A stretch of 5,407 nucleotides of DNA from SIG440 sp045579055 (GTDB lineage: Bacteria > Bacillota > Clostridia > Monoglobales > Monoglobaceae). The translations under genes and the position numbers were made by a program. Location of the stretch: contig JAZNLK010000175.1 of assembly GCA_045579055.1 (NCBI GenBank), positions 1 through 5,407 on the forward strand, read 5' to 3'. The notes below the pieces were generated by a model that searched no databases, was not told where the DNA came from, and saw nothing but the letters and a program-made list of their open reading frames with translations. Below are positions 1-5,407 of this stretch, piece after piece. The first letter of the stretch is position 1. Every line of letters starts with the position of its first letter.

Positions 1-6
1 TTTATT

Positions 7-12
7 TATAAT
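7..12 (+). promoter_or_regulatory. possible -10 box for the SGNH hydrolase gene
   Basis: A perfect TATAAT lies 52 bases before the ATG at 65. It would give a transcript start near position 19 and a leader of about 45 bases. The matching -35 box would lie off the left edge, so it cannot be tested here. In AT-rich DNA a lone TATAAT can occur by chance. Confidence 0.3.
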
Positions 13-50
13 AGAAAAATGAAGTTTATGATAGGATTTTTGAATAACGG

Positions 51-62
51 AAGGACAAGGGG
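51..62 (+). promoter_or_regulatory. ribosome binding site of the SGNH hydrolase gene
   Basis: The purine run AAGGACAAGGGG ends two bases before the ATG at 65. The AAGGA part sits about nine bases upstream, a good Shine-Dalgarno distance. It supports 65 as the start. An ATG at 28 lacks a comparable purine run at the right distance. Confidence 0.55.
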
Positions 63-64
63 AT

Positions 65-1075
65 ATGATTTATAAAAATATTGAAATACATAATGTTGGA
101 GAACTCCTTGAAGGTGAAGAAAAAGGCAGTGCAAAATGGCTTCGTGTACCTCAAAAAGTGTATGACGCTATGGAAACAGAGCAGGGCAAAAATATGTGCT
201 GGGGAGCTACCGGTGTAGAGCTGCGTTTTGTTATGGAAAGTGATACGGTCACGCTAAAAATGAGAACCAGTGGCAAAAATGGTATTTTTCACGTTTACAG
301 AGGTAGTATCCAGGGCGGTTGGGAAGACCATGAGGTTGATAAGATTGTTACGAGCGAAGTTGAAGATTATGTTATAAAAAAATCTGAAAATACAGATGTT
401 CTCAAACAAATTTCAAATGACTTCAATCTGCCATTTTCTTCGGAAGTTGTGAGAATGGTTTTTGACCAAGGCGAATTTGAGATAGTGGACATAATAGGAA
501 ATGTAAGATCACCGAAAAAAGAAGAATTACCCGAAAAGACTCTGCTTGCTTATGGTTCATCCATAACCCATGGTTCCAATTCAATAGATATGTCACATTC
601 TTGGGTATCTGTACTTGCCCATAATCTGAAAATGGATTGCAGAAATTTAGGAATGGCGGGAAGCTGCCTGATGGAGCCTGAAATAATAGAGTATATTGCA
701 AGCGAGGGTGAAAAGAACAATTGGGACATTGCAACTTTGGAGCTTGGGATAAATGTTCTTGACTGGGACGAAAAAAAAATAATTCAAAGAGTAGACAATA
801 TATTGATTCAGATTGCTGGTAGAAATTCGTACAAACCGGTATATGTTATTTCACCATTTTACAGTTTTGATGACTATAAAAAAGAAGGAAAAGCAGAAAA
901 ATGGAGAATGTTAATTGAACAAGAAATAAAAAAATTGAATTACAGTAATGTAACATATATAAATGGTCTTGATTTGCTTGGTGATATGTTGTTAATATCA
1001 GCAGACGAGGTGCATCCTAACATTTACGGCGTAAGCCAGATTGCTGAAAGATTAGAAAGGATGATTAAAGAATAA
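65..1075 (+). CDS. SGNH/GDSL-family hydrolase, probable intracellular carbohydrate esterase
   Basis: This 336-residue protein is a probable serine esterase. Residues about 1-150 are predicted to form an N-terminal beta-sandwich like that found in front of SGNH domains of the CE2/SsfX3 type. The SGNH domain follows. Block I is GSSITHG (164-170), with Ser166 as likely nucleophile; Ser165 replaces the Asp of classic GDS. Block II is NLGMAGS (194-200). Block III is ELGIN (226-230), with Asn230 as likely oxyanion residue. Block V is DEVHPN (314-319), with Asp314 and His317 completing the triad. The catalytic set is therefore intact and the length is normal. There is no signal peptide or membrane segment, so the enzyme should be cytoplasmic. 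Deacetylation of imported oligosaccharides is an inference from the galactosidase next door; lipase or thioesterase activity cannot be excluded. A 290-base gap separates it from that gene, so co-transcription is uncertain. Confidence 0.88.
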   Translation: MIYKNIEIHNVGELLEGEEKGSAKWLRVPQKVYDAMETEQGKNMCWGATGVELRFVMESDTVTLKMRTSGKNGIFHVYRGSIQGGWEDHEVDKIVTSEVEDYVIKKSENTDVLKQISNDFNLPFSSEVVRMVFDQGEFEIVDIIGNVRSPKKEELPEKTLLAYGSSITHGSNSIDMSHSWVSVLAHNLKMDCRNLGMAGSCLMEPEIIEYIASEGEKNNWDIATLELGINVLDWDEKKIIQRVDNILIQIAGRNSYKPVYVISPFYSFDDYKKEGKAEKWRMLIEQEIKKLNYSNVTYINGLDLLGDMLLISADEVHPNIYGVSQIAERLERMIKE

Positions 1076-1099
1076 CCGAAAAGTTTTATATATCACCCT

Positions 1100-1143
1100 C
1101 TTTTCAACTGACTGCAAAAATAGTTCATCTCTAAGTTGGAAAG
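1100..1143 (+). other. hairpin just after the SGNH hydrolase gene
   Basis: CTTTTCAACT (1100-1109) pairs with AGTTGGAAAG (1134-1143) over 10 bp including one G-U pair. The loop is 24 bases. No T-run follows, so it is not a standard intrinsic terminator. It could be a weak terminator, a processing or stability structure, or chance. A hairpin of similar geometry follows the DUF624 gene at 4403-4445. Confidence 0.35.
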
Positions 1144-1235
1144 CGTGCGGTTGTAAATACGGACATTTTGAGAATGACATAATATGAGAAATTTTGAATG
1201 TAGAAGTTGTAAGGATTATTAGCAGAACTTAATTT

Positions 1236-1362
1236 AGGAGGATTTAATTAATTTGCCAATAAAGAGCATTTTGAAGAATTCGCATAAGTTTGGAATGAGT
1301 TCGGGGAGACAACAAGGAAACGCATTGAATCCATAGATGTAAATGCCGAGGAAAGGGAATAA
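1236..1362 (+). pseudogene. relic containing a DUF624 (yesL-like) gene fragment
   Basis: Bases 1248-1286 match 4112-4150, inside the DUF624 gene, at 35 of 39 positions without gaps. In the matching frame the relic reads INLPIKSILKNS, against FNLPLKSILKNS at residues 190-201 of the downstream protein. Of the four differences, two are silent third-position changes and one is Leu to Ile, the pattern expected of DNA that was once coding. The frame is closed by TAG at 1235 and TAG at 1334, and similarity ends near 1290. A consensus AGGAGG stands at 1236-1241. A second frame over the same bases is open from 1252 to TAA at 1360 apart from one TAA at 1285. It ends in VNAEERE, three bases before the galactosidase ATG. 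I do not recognise that second reading. The remnant is probably not expressed as a functional protein. Confidence 0.5.
1348..1358 (+). promoter_or_regulatory. ribosome binding site of the alpha-galactosidase gene
   Basis: GAGGAAAGGGA ends seven bases before the ATG at 1366 and fixes that start. It lies within the tail of the upstream relic reading frame, whose TAA is at 1360-1362. This layout is typical of genes that were once translationally coupled. Confidence 0.6.
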
Positions 1363-1365
1363 TTT

Positions 1366-3513
1366 ATGATTATAAAAAGAAATAACACATTTCATTTGCA
1401 AGGGAAAAATATAAGCTACATAATGACAATCAACGAAGCGGAAGACCTTTTGCATTATTATTTCGGAAGCAAAATATCAGACAGAGATTATTCTCTGAAA
1501 AATGAAAAGCTTTCATTCAGCTTGCTTTCTTACGATGAGAATGAAATTTGCATGGAAACCCTTCCGCAGGAATATCCGGCTTACGGATATGCTGATTTAA
1601 GGTACCCTGCATATTCTGTCAGAAATAAATTTGGCAACAGTGTGTCAAGACTTCTGTTCAAAGGATATGAAATAAAGGAAAACCAGGTTGCATTTGTGAA
1701 AGGCATGCCCAGCATTTTCGAGGGGGACTGTACCCCTCAGACCTTGGAAATTACACTGTCGGATGAAAAAATCGGTCTTGAGGTGATTCTTTCATATACT
1801 GTTTTTGATGAATATGATGTAATTCTCAGAAGCAGTCGGTTTGTCAATAAGTCGGATGCAAGAATGGTTATTGAATCTGCATACAGCGCAGCAGTTGACT
1901 TTGATAAAAAAGACCTTGACTTGGTATACTTCCCTGGTGCATGGTGCCGTGAACGTGAATTTACACGGACAAGCATAAGCCTTGGTGAGAAAATTGATAT
2001 TTCCAATGCCAGAGGCGGAAGCGGTCACGCAATGAATCCATTTGTTATGGTTTGTGACAAATTGGCAACCGAGAATCAGGGCGATGTGTACGGTTTTTCG
2101 CTTATATACAGCGGCAATCATTCGTCTGTGGTTGAATGTGACCAGTACGGTAATGTGCGTTTGATTCAGGGAATTAATCCTCAGGGATTTGAAACGGTTC
2201 TGGAATCAAGAGAAGAGTTTTTTACACCTCAGTCTGTTATGAGCTACAGTAATTGTGGTTTCGGTGGCGTTTCACGAACCCTTCACGATTTAATCAGAAA
2301 CAATCTTTGCAGAAGCAGTTGGGCAAACAAAAACAGACCCATCTTGATTAACAACTGGGAAGGAACATATTTTGATTTCAACGAGGAAAAGCTGGTTGCA
2401 ATGGCAAAGCAAGCAAAGAGTGTAGGGATTGAGCTCTTTGTTCTTGATGACGGTTGGTTTGGAAAAAGAAATAATGATAAGTCGTCCTTGGGAGACTGGT
2501 TTGTGAACGAAGAAAAGCTCCCATCAGGCATAAAGGGACTTGCAGAAAAGATAAATGCAGAAGGTTTGATGTTTGGCTTGTGGTTTGAGCCTGAAATGGT
2601 GAATCCTGATTCAGACCTTTACAGAAGGCATCCCGAATGGGCAATACAGGTTCCCAACATGAAACCGTCACTTGGCAGAAATCAGCTTATGCTTGATTTT
2701 GCAAATCCGGAGGTTTGCGACTATATAATTGAATCGGTGGGAAGCATTCTTGAAAATGCAAATGTGGCATACGTGAAATGGGATTACAACAGAATGCTGA
2801 CGGATATGCCATTCAAAGGGTACAATCATAAATATATTTTAGGTTTATATAGAGTGCTTGATGAGCTTACAGATAGATTTCCCAATGTTCTATTTGAGGG
2901 CTGTGCCAGTGGTGGTGGTCGTTTTGATCCGGGAATACTCGCATATTCACCTCAAATCTGGACAAGTGATAATTCTGATGCTGTTTCAAGGCTCAAAATT
3001 CAGTATTCCACATCGGTTTGTTATCCTCTCAGTGCCATATCTGCCCACGTTACGGCAGCTCCAAATCATCAGGTTGGAAGAATGACTTCACTGAAGACTA
3101 GGGCAGAGGTTGCTTATGCAGGAATATTTGGTTATGAGCTGGATATAACCACAATGTCTGAAGAGGAGTGCCAAGAAGTAAAAAAACAGATTGGGTTTTA
3201 TAATGGAATCAAGGAACTTGTGAGAACAGGAGACCTATACAGGCTACAAAGTCCTTATGACAGCAATTATTGTGTATGGCAGGTTGTTTCCAAAGATAAA
3301 TCAGAAGTTTTCCTTTTTGGTTGCAGAATTATGTCTCAGGCAAATTTCAAGGAAGCAAGAATATACCTTGAAGGGCTTGATTCAGGAAAAGAATATATTG
3401 ATACTGAAACGGGCATTACCTATGGTGGAGATGAATTGATGGCAATGGGCATCAGACCTGTGTATGAGAACTGTGATTTTGCTACATTTGTAAAATTATA
3501 TAGGAAAGTTTAA
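1366..3513 (+). CDS. alpha-galactosidase, glycoside hydrolase family 36
   Basis: This 715-residue enzyme should release terminal alpha-1,6-galactose from melibiose, raffinose-family sugars or galactomannan fragments. The length fits the large bacterial GH36 enzymes of about 720-730 residues. Residues about 1-310 form the N-terminal beta-supersandwich, 320-620 the catalytic barrel, and 625-715 a C-terminal beta domain. Barrel motifs are NNWEGTYFDF (329-338), VLDDGWFG (359-366), GLWFEPEMV (404-412), YVKWDYNR (469-476), GCASGGGRFDPG (512-523) and WTSDNSDA (532-539). By family knowledge Asp473 is the nucleophile and Asp535 the acid/base in a retaining mechanism. Both are present, so the enzyme looks active. 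There is no signal peptide, so it should act in the cytoplasm on imported sugars, although no transporter is visible here. The DUF624 gene starts 30 bases after the stop and is probably co-transcribed. No regulator or operator was seen. A gene name such as galA, agaA or rafA would be a guess. Confidence 0.96.
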   Translation: MIIKRNNTFHLQGKNISYIMTINEAEDLLHYYFGSKISDRDYSLKNEKLSFSLLSYDENEICMETLPQEYPAYGYADLRYPAYSVRNKFGNSVSRLLFKGYEIKENQVAFVKGMPSIFEGDCTPQTLEITLSDEKIGLEVILSYTVFDEYDVILRSSRFVNKSDARMVIESAYSAAVDFDKKDLDLVYFPGAWCREREFTRTSISLGEKIDISNARGGSGHAMNPFVMVCDKLATENQGDVYGFSLIYSGNHSSVVECDQYGNVRLIQGINPQGFETVLESREEFFTPQSVMSYSNCGFGGVSRTLHDLIRNNLCRSSWANKNRPILINNWEGTYFDFNEEKLVAMAKQAKSVGIELFVLDDGWFGKRNNDKSSLGDWFVNEEKLPSGIKGLAEKINAEGLMFGLWFEPEMVNPDSDLYRRHPEWAIQVPNMKPSLGRNQLMLDFANPEVCDYIIESVGSILENANVAYVKWDYNRMLTDMPFKGYNHKYILGLYRVLDELTDRFPNVLFEGCASGGGRFDPGILAYSPQIWTSDNSDAVSRLKIQYSTSVCYPLSAISAHVTAAPNHQVGRMTSLKTRAEVAYAGIFGYELDITTMSEEECQEVKKQIGFYNGIKELVRTGDLYRLQSPYDSNYCVWQVVSKDKSEVFLFGCRIMSQANFKEARIYLEGLDSGKEYIDTETGITYGGDELMAMGIRPVYENCDFATFVKLYRKV

Positions 3514-3524
3514 GGACAGCATAA

Positions 3525-3533
3525 AAAAGGAAG
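3525..3533 (+). promoter_or_regulatory. ribosome binding site of the DUF624 gene
   Basis: AAAAGGAAG lies ten bases before the ATG at 3544, in the 30-base gap after the galactosidase stop. A nearer ATG at 3534 is out of frame and meets TAA after five codons, so 3544 is the start. Confidence 0.55.
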
Positions 3534-3543
3534 ATGAACAACA

Positions 3544-4386
3544 ATGTTTTTTAATTATTCAAGACCCGGAAAAGGTGTAAAAAAAAGAGATCCAAATCAG
3601 CCCAGAGGACAGGTTTTGCTTGAAGTTCTTCCGCGAAAGATTTGGGATCTGATTAAATTAAATACGCTCTATTTGTTGATGGCAATACCGTTTTTTGCGG
3701 TGACATTGTTTATGGTTGGTGTCATATCGGCATCAATTGTTGATTTAGCTGCAACTTTTCTTGATGATATGGGCATTTTGAAACTGGATATACTCCTTAG
3801 ACTGGTGTTGGCGTTTTTGTTTACGATGTTTTTAGGTCAAGGTCCCATAACTGCCGGGTATGTATACATTATCCGTGAACACAGCAGAGAGCATCCTTGT
3901 TGGTTGCTTAGTGACTTTTTCGAAAAAGTAAAGTCTAATTTCAAGCAAGGAATGCTTTTGTGGATTATTGATTTGGTGGTAATGTATATACTTGTTTCAG
4001 CCTTCAGATTTTACGGAAATGTAAATATGCCGGTTCTGCAATATGTGATACTGATTGTCGGAGTATTTTATTTAATGATGCACATATATGTATACCAGAT
4101 GATGGTTACATTTAATTTGCCATTAAAGAGCATCTTGAAAAATTCGCTTATATTAGCCGTTGTAAAAGTTCCGATAAATCTGTTTATACTTTTATTTAAT
4201 ATAATAATGTATGTGGCTATACCTGTAATTGTATTTTTTACGGTCACAAGCATGTGGTGGATGTTTTTGCTGTTCCTTGTGGAGGTGTTTATATTTCCAC
4301 CCATCACAGCATTTATAACCTGTTTTTGTATTGACCCAATAATGGACAACTATATAAATGCAGAAAACAAAACAGAAGGAAAATGA
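3544..4386 (+). CDS. YesL/DUF624 family membrane protein
   Basis: This is a 280-residue integral membrane protein of the DUF624 (YesL) family, somewhat longer than the usual roughly 210-220 residues. The extra length is a basic, soluble N-terminus (1-35, with KGVKKRDPNQPRG) and a polar tail (268-280). Hydrophobic segments lie at about 40-66, 82-109, 136-157, 164-187, 201-233 and 237-263, suggesting six helices. The family signature is GQGPITAGYVYIIREHSREH (98-117) followed by DFFEKVKSNFKQG (124-136). A second conserved stretch, NLPLKSILKNS (191-201), is the part copied in the relic upstream of the galactosidase gene. No enzymatic residues are evident. The family is often found next to glycoside hydrolases and sugar ABC transporters in Bacillota, but its function is unknown; a role in transport or membrane sensing is only a guess. 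Its place 30 bases after the galactosidase gene implies one operon. Confidence 0.9.
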   Translation: MFFNYSRPGKGVKKRDPNQPRGQVLLEVLPRKIWDLIKLNTLYLLMAIPFFAVTLFMVGVISASIVDLAATFLDDMGILKLDILLRLVLAFLFTMFLGQGPITAGYVYIIREHSREHPCWLLSDFFEKVKSNFKQGMLLWIIDLVVMYILVSAFRFYGNVNMPVLQYVILIVGVFYLMMHIYVYQMMVTFNLPLKSILKNSLILAVVKVPINLFILLFNIIMYVAIPVIVFFTVTSMWWMFLLFLVEVFIFPPITAFITCFCIDPIMDNYINAENKTEGK

Positions 4387-4402
4387 TTTATATTCTCACA
4401 GT

Positions 4403-4445
4403 TTTGCTGACTGTCTCCAAATGGAGAATCCCCACTTTCAGCAGA
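4403..4445 (+). other. nested hairpin after the DUF624 gene
   Basis: TTTGCTGA (4403-4410) pairs with TCAGCAGA (4438-4445) over 8 bp including one G-U pair. The 27-base interior holds a second small hairpin, TCTCC (4414-4418) with GGAGA (4423-4427) around a four-base loop. It begins 17 bases after the stop codon. There is no clear T-run, so termination would be inefficient. Protection or processing of the operon's 3' end is an alternative. Confidence 0.4.
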
Positions 4446-4502
4446 ATTGAGTTTAATATAAATAAATGACATCGTGGGAAAGACAGAAATAAATCATTAC
4501 CT

Positions 4503-4528
4503 TGCCGCACTATCGGCAAAGTGCGGCA
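4503..4528 (+). other. GC-rich hairpin 1 with an alternative fold
   Basis: TGCCGCACT (4503-4511) pairs perfectly with AGTGCGGCA (4520-4528) around an eight-base loop. The loop contains CGGCA (4514-4518), which can also pair with TGCCG (4503-4507), so two exclusive folds exist. This stands out in AT-rich surroundings. No T-run follows. It could be part of a terminator pair, a dispersed repeat or a regulatory RNA. Confidence 0.5.
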
Positions 4529-4529
4529 T

Positions 4530-4564
4530 CAAGCAGCTTCCACAAACGCTCCGGAGGCTGCTTG
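4530..4564 (+). other. GC-rich hairpin 2, next to hairpin 1
   Basis: CAAGCAGCTTCC (4530-4541) pairs with GGAGGCTGCTTG (4553-4564) over 12 bp with one G-U pair and an 11-base loop. It lies one base after hairpin 1. Only a weak pyrimidine run (CTTTCC) follows, so simple Rho-independent termination is not well supported. It also contains the palindrome CTCCGGAG at 4549-4556. Confidence 0.5.
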
Positions 4565-4602
4565 CTTTCCGTATAAATGAAGTTTTATAGTGGTGGTTTA
4601 AT

Positions 4603-4662
4603 ATGAAAGTGAAGAAACGAAAAAAGAATAAGTATAAGCCGGGCTTGTTAAAAAAAGCTTAG
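4603..4662 (+). CDS. possible 19-residue basic peptide, or decayed gene start
   Basis: An ATG at 4603 opens a 19-codon frame reading MKVKKRKKNKYKPGLLKKA and ending in TAG. GGTGG at 4592-4596 is a weak ribosome binding site six bases upstream. The product is extremely basic (ten Lys or Arg) with no hydrophobic helix, so it does not look like a type I toxin. Reading past the TAG, the same frame stays open for 18 more codons to TAA near 4717, just before the terminator at 4724. It could be a real small peptide, the cytoplasmic N-terminus of a decayed membrane or secreted protein, or chance in A-rich DNA. I do not recognise it. Confidence 0.2.
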   Translation: MKVKKRKKNKYKPGLLKKA

Positions 4663-4723
4663 CGAATAAACGGGATAGTCTACCCTCGAATGCGAAGTTT
4701 GACGATACATACAAAATAATATC

Positions 4724-4774
4724 AAAAAGCATAGTAATTTGTGTTTTTATGACACGAATTGCTATGCTTTTTTT
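4724..4774 (+). terminator. strong intrinsic terminator
   Basis: Bases 4724-4744 pair with 4752-4772 over 21 bp, enclosing a seven-base loop. The core is GCATAG with CTATGC, and a run of seven T's covers 4768-4774. Two pairs (4735 with 4761, 4740 with 4756) are T-G, which pair as U-G in the plus-strand RNA but would be A-C mismatches in minus-strand RNA. The structure therefore favours plus-strand transcription. It probably ends transcripts coming from the DUF624 side, before the IS21-type element. Confidence 0.85.
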
Positions 4775-4786
4775 CAAAATAAGAGA

Positions 4787-4858
4787 TTTTGATGACTAGA
4801 GTACTAAAGTTATCATGAAGGAGAGTGATGCCTTTGCTTGCGTTTTGATTTATAGAAT
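4787..4858 (+). repeat. candidate IS21-type end repeats (L1/L2)
   Basis: TTTTGATGACTAGAGT (4787-4802) and TTTTGATTTATAGAAT (4843-4858) share 12 of 16 bases and lie 56 bases apart, just upstream of the transposase gene. IS21 elements carry repeated transposase-binding sites at their ends, so these could be L1 and L2. The match is modest and the right end is not in the window. Confidence 0.3.
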
Positions 4859-4870
4859 CAATAATATTTC

Positions 4871-4876
4871 AGGAGG
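4871..4876 (+). promoter_or_regulatory. ribosome binding site of istA
   Basis: A full consensus AGGAGG lies seven bases before the ATG at 4884 and fixes that start. Confidence 0.75.
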
Positions 4877-4883
4877 TTAATCG

Positions 4884-5407
4884 ATGATATCCAAAGAAAC
4901 ATATGATAAGTTGCAGGAATATAAGAAAATAGGCTTGTCAATTTTGAAATCATCAGAAAAGCTTAACCTGTCATATAAGACAGCGTATACTTGGTGGAAT
5001 AAAACTGATGAGGAGTTTACTTCTTTTCAGAAACAACACGAATTTATGCTGGATAATTATCGGCAGTATTTGATTGAACAGATTAAGATATGTCCGCAAA
5101 TTAATAATTCTCTGCTTTTAAAAAGATTAAAGCTTGAATTTTCAGATTTTTCTATTCCACCGGCTACGTTTTATCGGTACATTAAGAAACTGCGTGAACA
5201 GACCGGACTTTTGAAACCAAGGCGAGCAGGAGTTATCCGCGATGAAGTGAATCCCGGATATGAAGGACAAGTGGATTTTGGACAATATACAATGAAAAGT
5301 ATGTATGGAAACAATATTAGAGTATATTTCTTCGTTATGGTATTATCATACAGCAGAATGAAGTTTGCATATTTTTCACCAACTCCGTTTAATGTGTTTG
5401 AAACCAT
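4884..5407 (+). CDS. istA: IS21-family transposase IstA, 3' end outside the window
   Basis: The frame is open from 4884 to the right edge, giving the first 174 residues of a DDE transposase; family members are usually about 400-520 residues. Residues about 13-40 form an N-terminal helix-turn-helix (IGLSILKSSEKLNLSYKTAY, then TWWNK). Residues about 72-105 form a second winged-helix type DNA-binding region ending in ATFYRYIKKLREQ. The RNase H-like catalytic domain begins with GYEGQVDFGQY (125-135). Asp131 in QVDFG is the typical first catalytic aspartate of IstA. LSYSRMKFAYFSP (154-166) matches the next conserved strand of that fold. There is no frameshift or stop in the visible part, so the gene may be intact. 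The protein would cut and join the insertion sequence ends together with IstB. Other integrase-fold transposases are possible but less likely, given the HTH order and the VDFG motif. Confidence 0.88.
   Translation, partial: MISKETYDKLQEYKKIGLSILKSSEKLNLSYKTAYTWWNKTDEEFTSFQKQHEFMLDNYRQYLIEQIKICPQINNSLLLKRLKLEFSDFSIPPATFYRYIKKLREQTGLLKPRRAGVIRDEVNPGYEGQVDFGQYTMKSMYGNNIRVYFFVMVLSYSRMKFAYFSPTPFNVFET

Larger units (their letters stand above)
4387..4883. other. roughly 500-base intergenic stretch, structured
   Basis: Apart from the sites listed separately (nested hairpin, two GC-rich hairpins, 19-codon mini-ORF, terminator, candidate IS repeats), I see no gene here on either strand. There is no tRNA, no recognisable riboswitch core and no CRISPR-like array. 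The left part looks like the 3' region of the sugar operon, the middle like a short independent or decayed unit ended by the terminator, and the right part like the end of the insertion sequence. Confidence 0.5.
4790..5407 (+). mobile_element. IS21-family insertion sequence, left part
   Basis: The element is recognised from its istA-like gene, which starts at 4884 and runs off the right edge. The left boundary is not certain. I place it at the TG at 4790-4791, because IS21-family ends start with TG and the first candidate repeat lies there, 16 bases after the terminator T-run. The ATP-binding helper gene istB and the right end would be expected beyond the window. Confidence 0.6.

Noticed and set aside
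423..734. 103-codon open frame on the minus strand
   Set aside because: Lies wholly inside the SGNH hydrolase gene, whose catalytic blocks show that the plus strand is coding. No recognisable protein.
1194..1222. Possible promoter TTGAAT, 17 bases, TATTAG
   Set aside because: Each box matches consensus at only four of six positions, common in AT-rich DNA. Not listed as a feature.
1234..1455. 73-codon minus-strand frame overlapping the galactosidase start
   Set aside because: Only a mirror of plus-strand sequence. Its EFFKMLF-GKL resemblance to a minus-strand frame at 4068-4349 is the reverse image of the DUF624 relic match.
4387..4602. Riboswitch (cyclic di-GMP, TPP and similar) in the hairpin-rich region
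   Set aside because: No conserved core of a known class was recognised, and no sizeable gene follows in the right place.
4653..4710. tRNA-like or tRNA fragment around CCCTCGAATGCG
   Set aside because: No cloverleaf arms or acceptor pairing could be built around it.
4660..4719. Read-through of TAG (for example as pyrrolysine) to extend the 19-codon peptide
   Set aside because: No supporting gene set or recoding element is visible. An ordinary stop or decay is simpler.
4815..4880. 21-codon frame ending three bases before the istA ATG
   Set aside because: No ribosome binding site for its ATG, and its end overlaps the istA Shine-Dalgarno. Probably chance.
5171..5407. 78-codon minus-strand frame at the right edge
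   Set aside because: Antisense to istA, which has clear transposase motifs on the plus strand.

Overview
The window is AT-rich, with strong purine-rich Shine-Dalgarno sites (AGGAGG, AAGGA types) and short gene gaps. Its protein families point to a low-GC Bacillota, most likely a carbohydrate-degrading member of the Clostridia. This is an inference from style and gene content; there is no rRNA or tRNA in the window to place it.

Layout. (1) Positions 65-1075 encode an SGNH/GDSL-type hydrolase, a probable carbohydrate esterase. (2) Positions 1076-1365 are a gap. It holds a long-looped hairpin just after the stop codon and a short relic whose codons match part of the YesL/DUF624 gene found 2.9 kb downstream. 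(3) Positions 1366-3513 encode a full-length family GH36 alpha-galactosidase with both catalytic aspartates. (4) After a 30-bp gap, positions 3544-4386 encode a six-helix YesL/DUF624 membrane protein. (5) Positions 4387-4883 form a roughly 500-bp non-coding-looking stretch. It has a nested hairpin, two adjacent GC-rich hairpins with alternative pairing, a 19-codon basic mini-ORF and a strong intrinsic terminator. (6) From 4884 to the right edge is the 5' part of an IS21-family transposase gene (istA), cut off by the end of the window. It runs open to the edge without a stop codon, so a search restricted to closed ORFs would miss it.

How the genes may work together. Neither the esterase nor the alpha-galactosidase has a signal peptide, so both should act in the cytoplasm on imported oligosaccharides. 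One would remove ester (for example acetyl) groups and the other alpha-linked galactose, which suits acetylated galactomannan or raffinose-type sugars. DUF624 proteins often sit beside glycoside hydrolases and sugar transporters in Bacillota, but their molecular role is unknown. The DUF624 relic upstream of the galactosidase suggests this small sugar-use cluster has been rearranged by duplication or deletion. The IS21-type element marks the right side as a mobile-DNA boundary. I see no convincing wholly new system; the most unexplained parts are the relic segment and the structured 4387-4775 interval.
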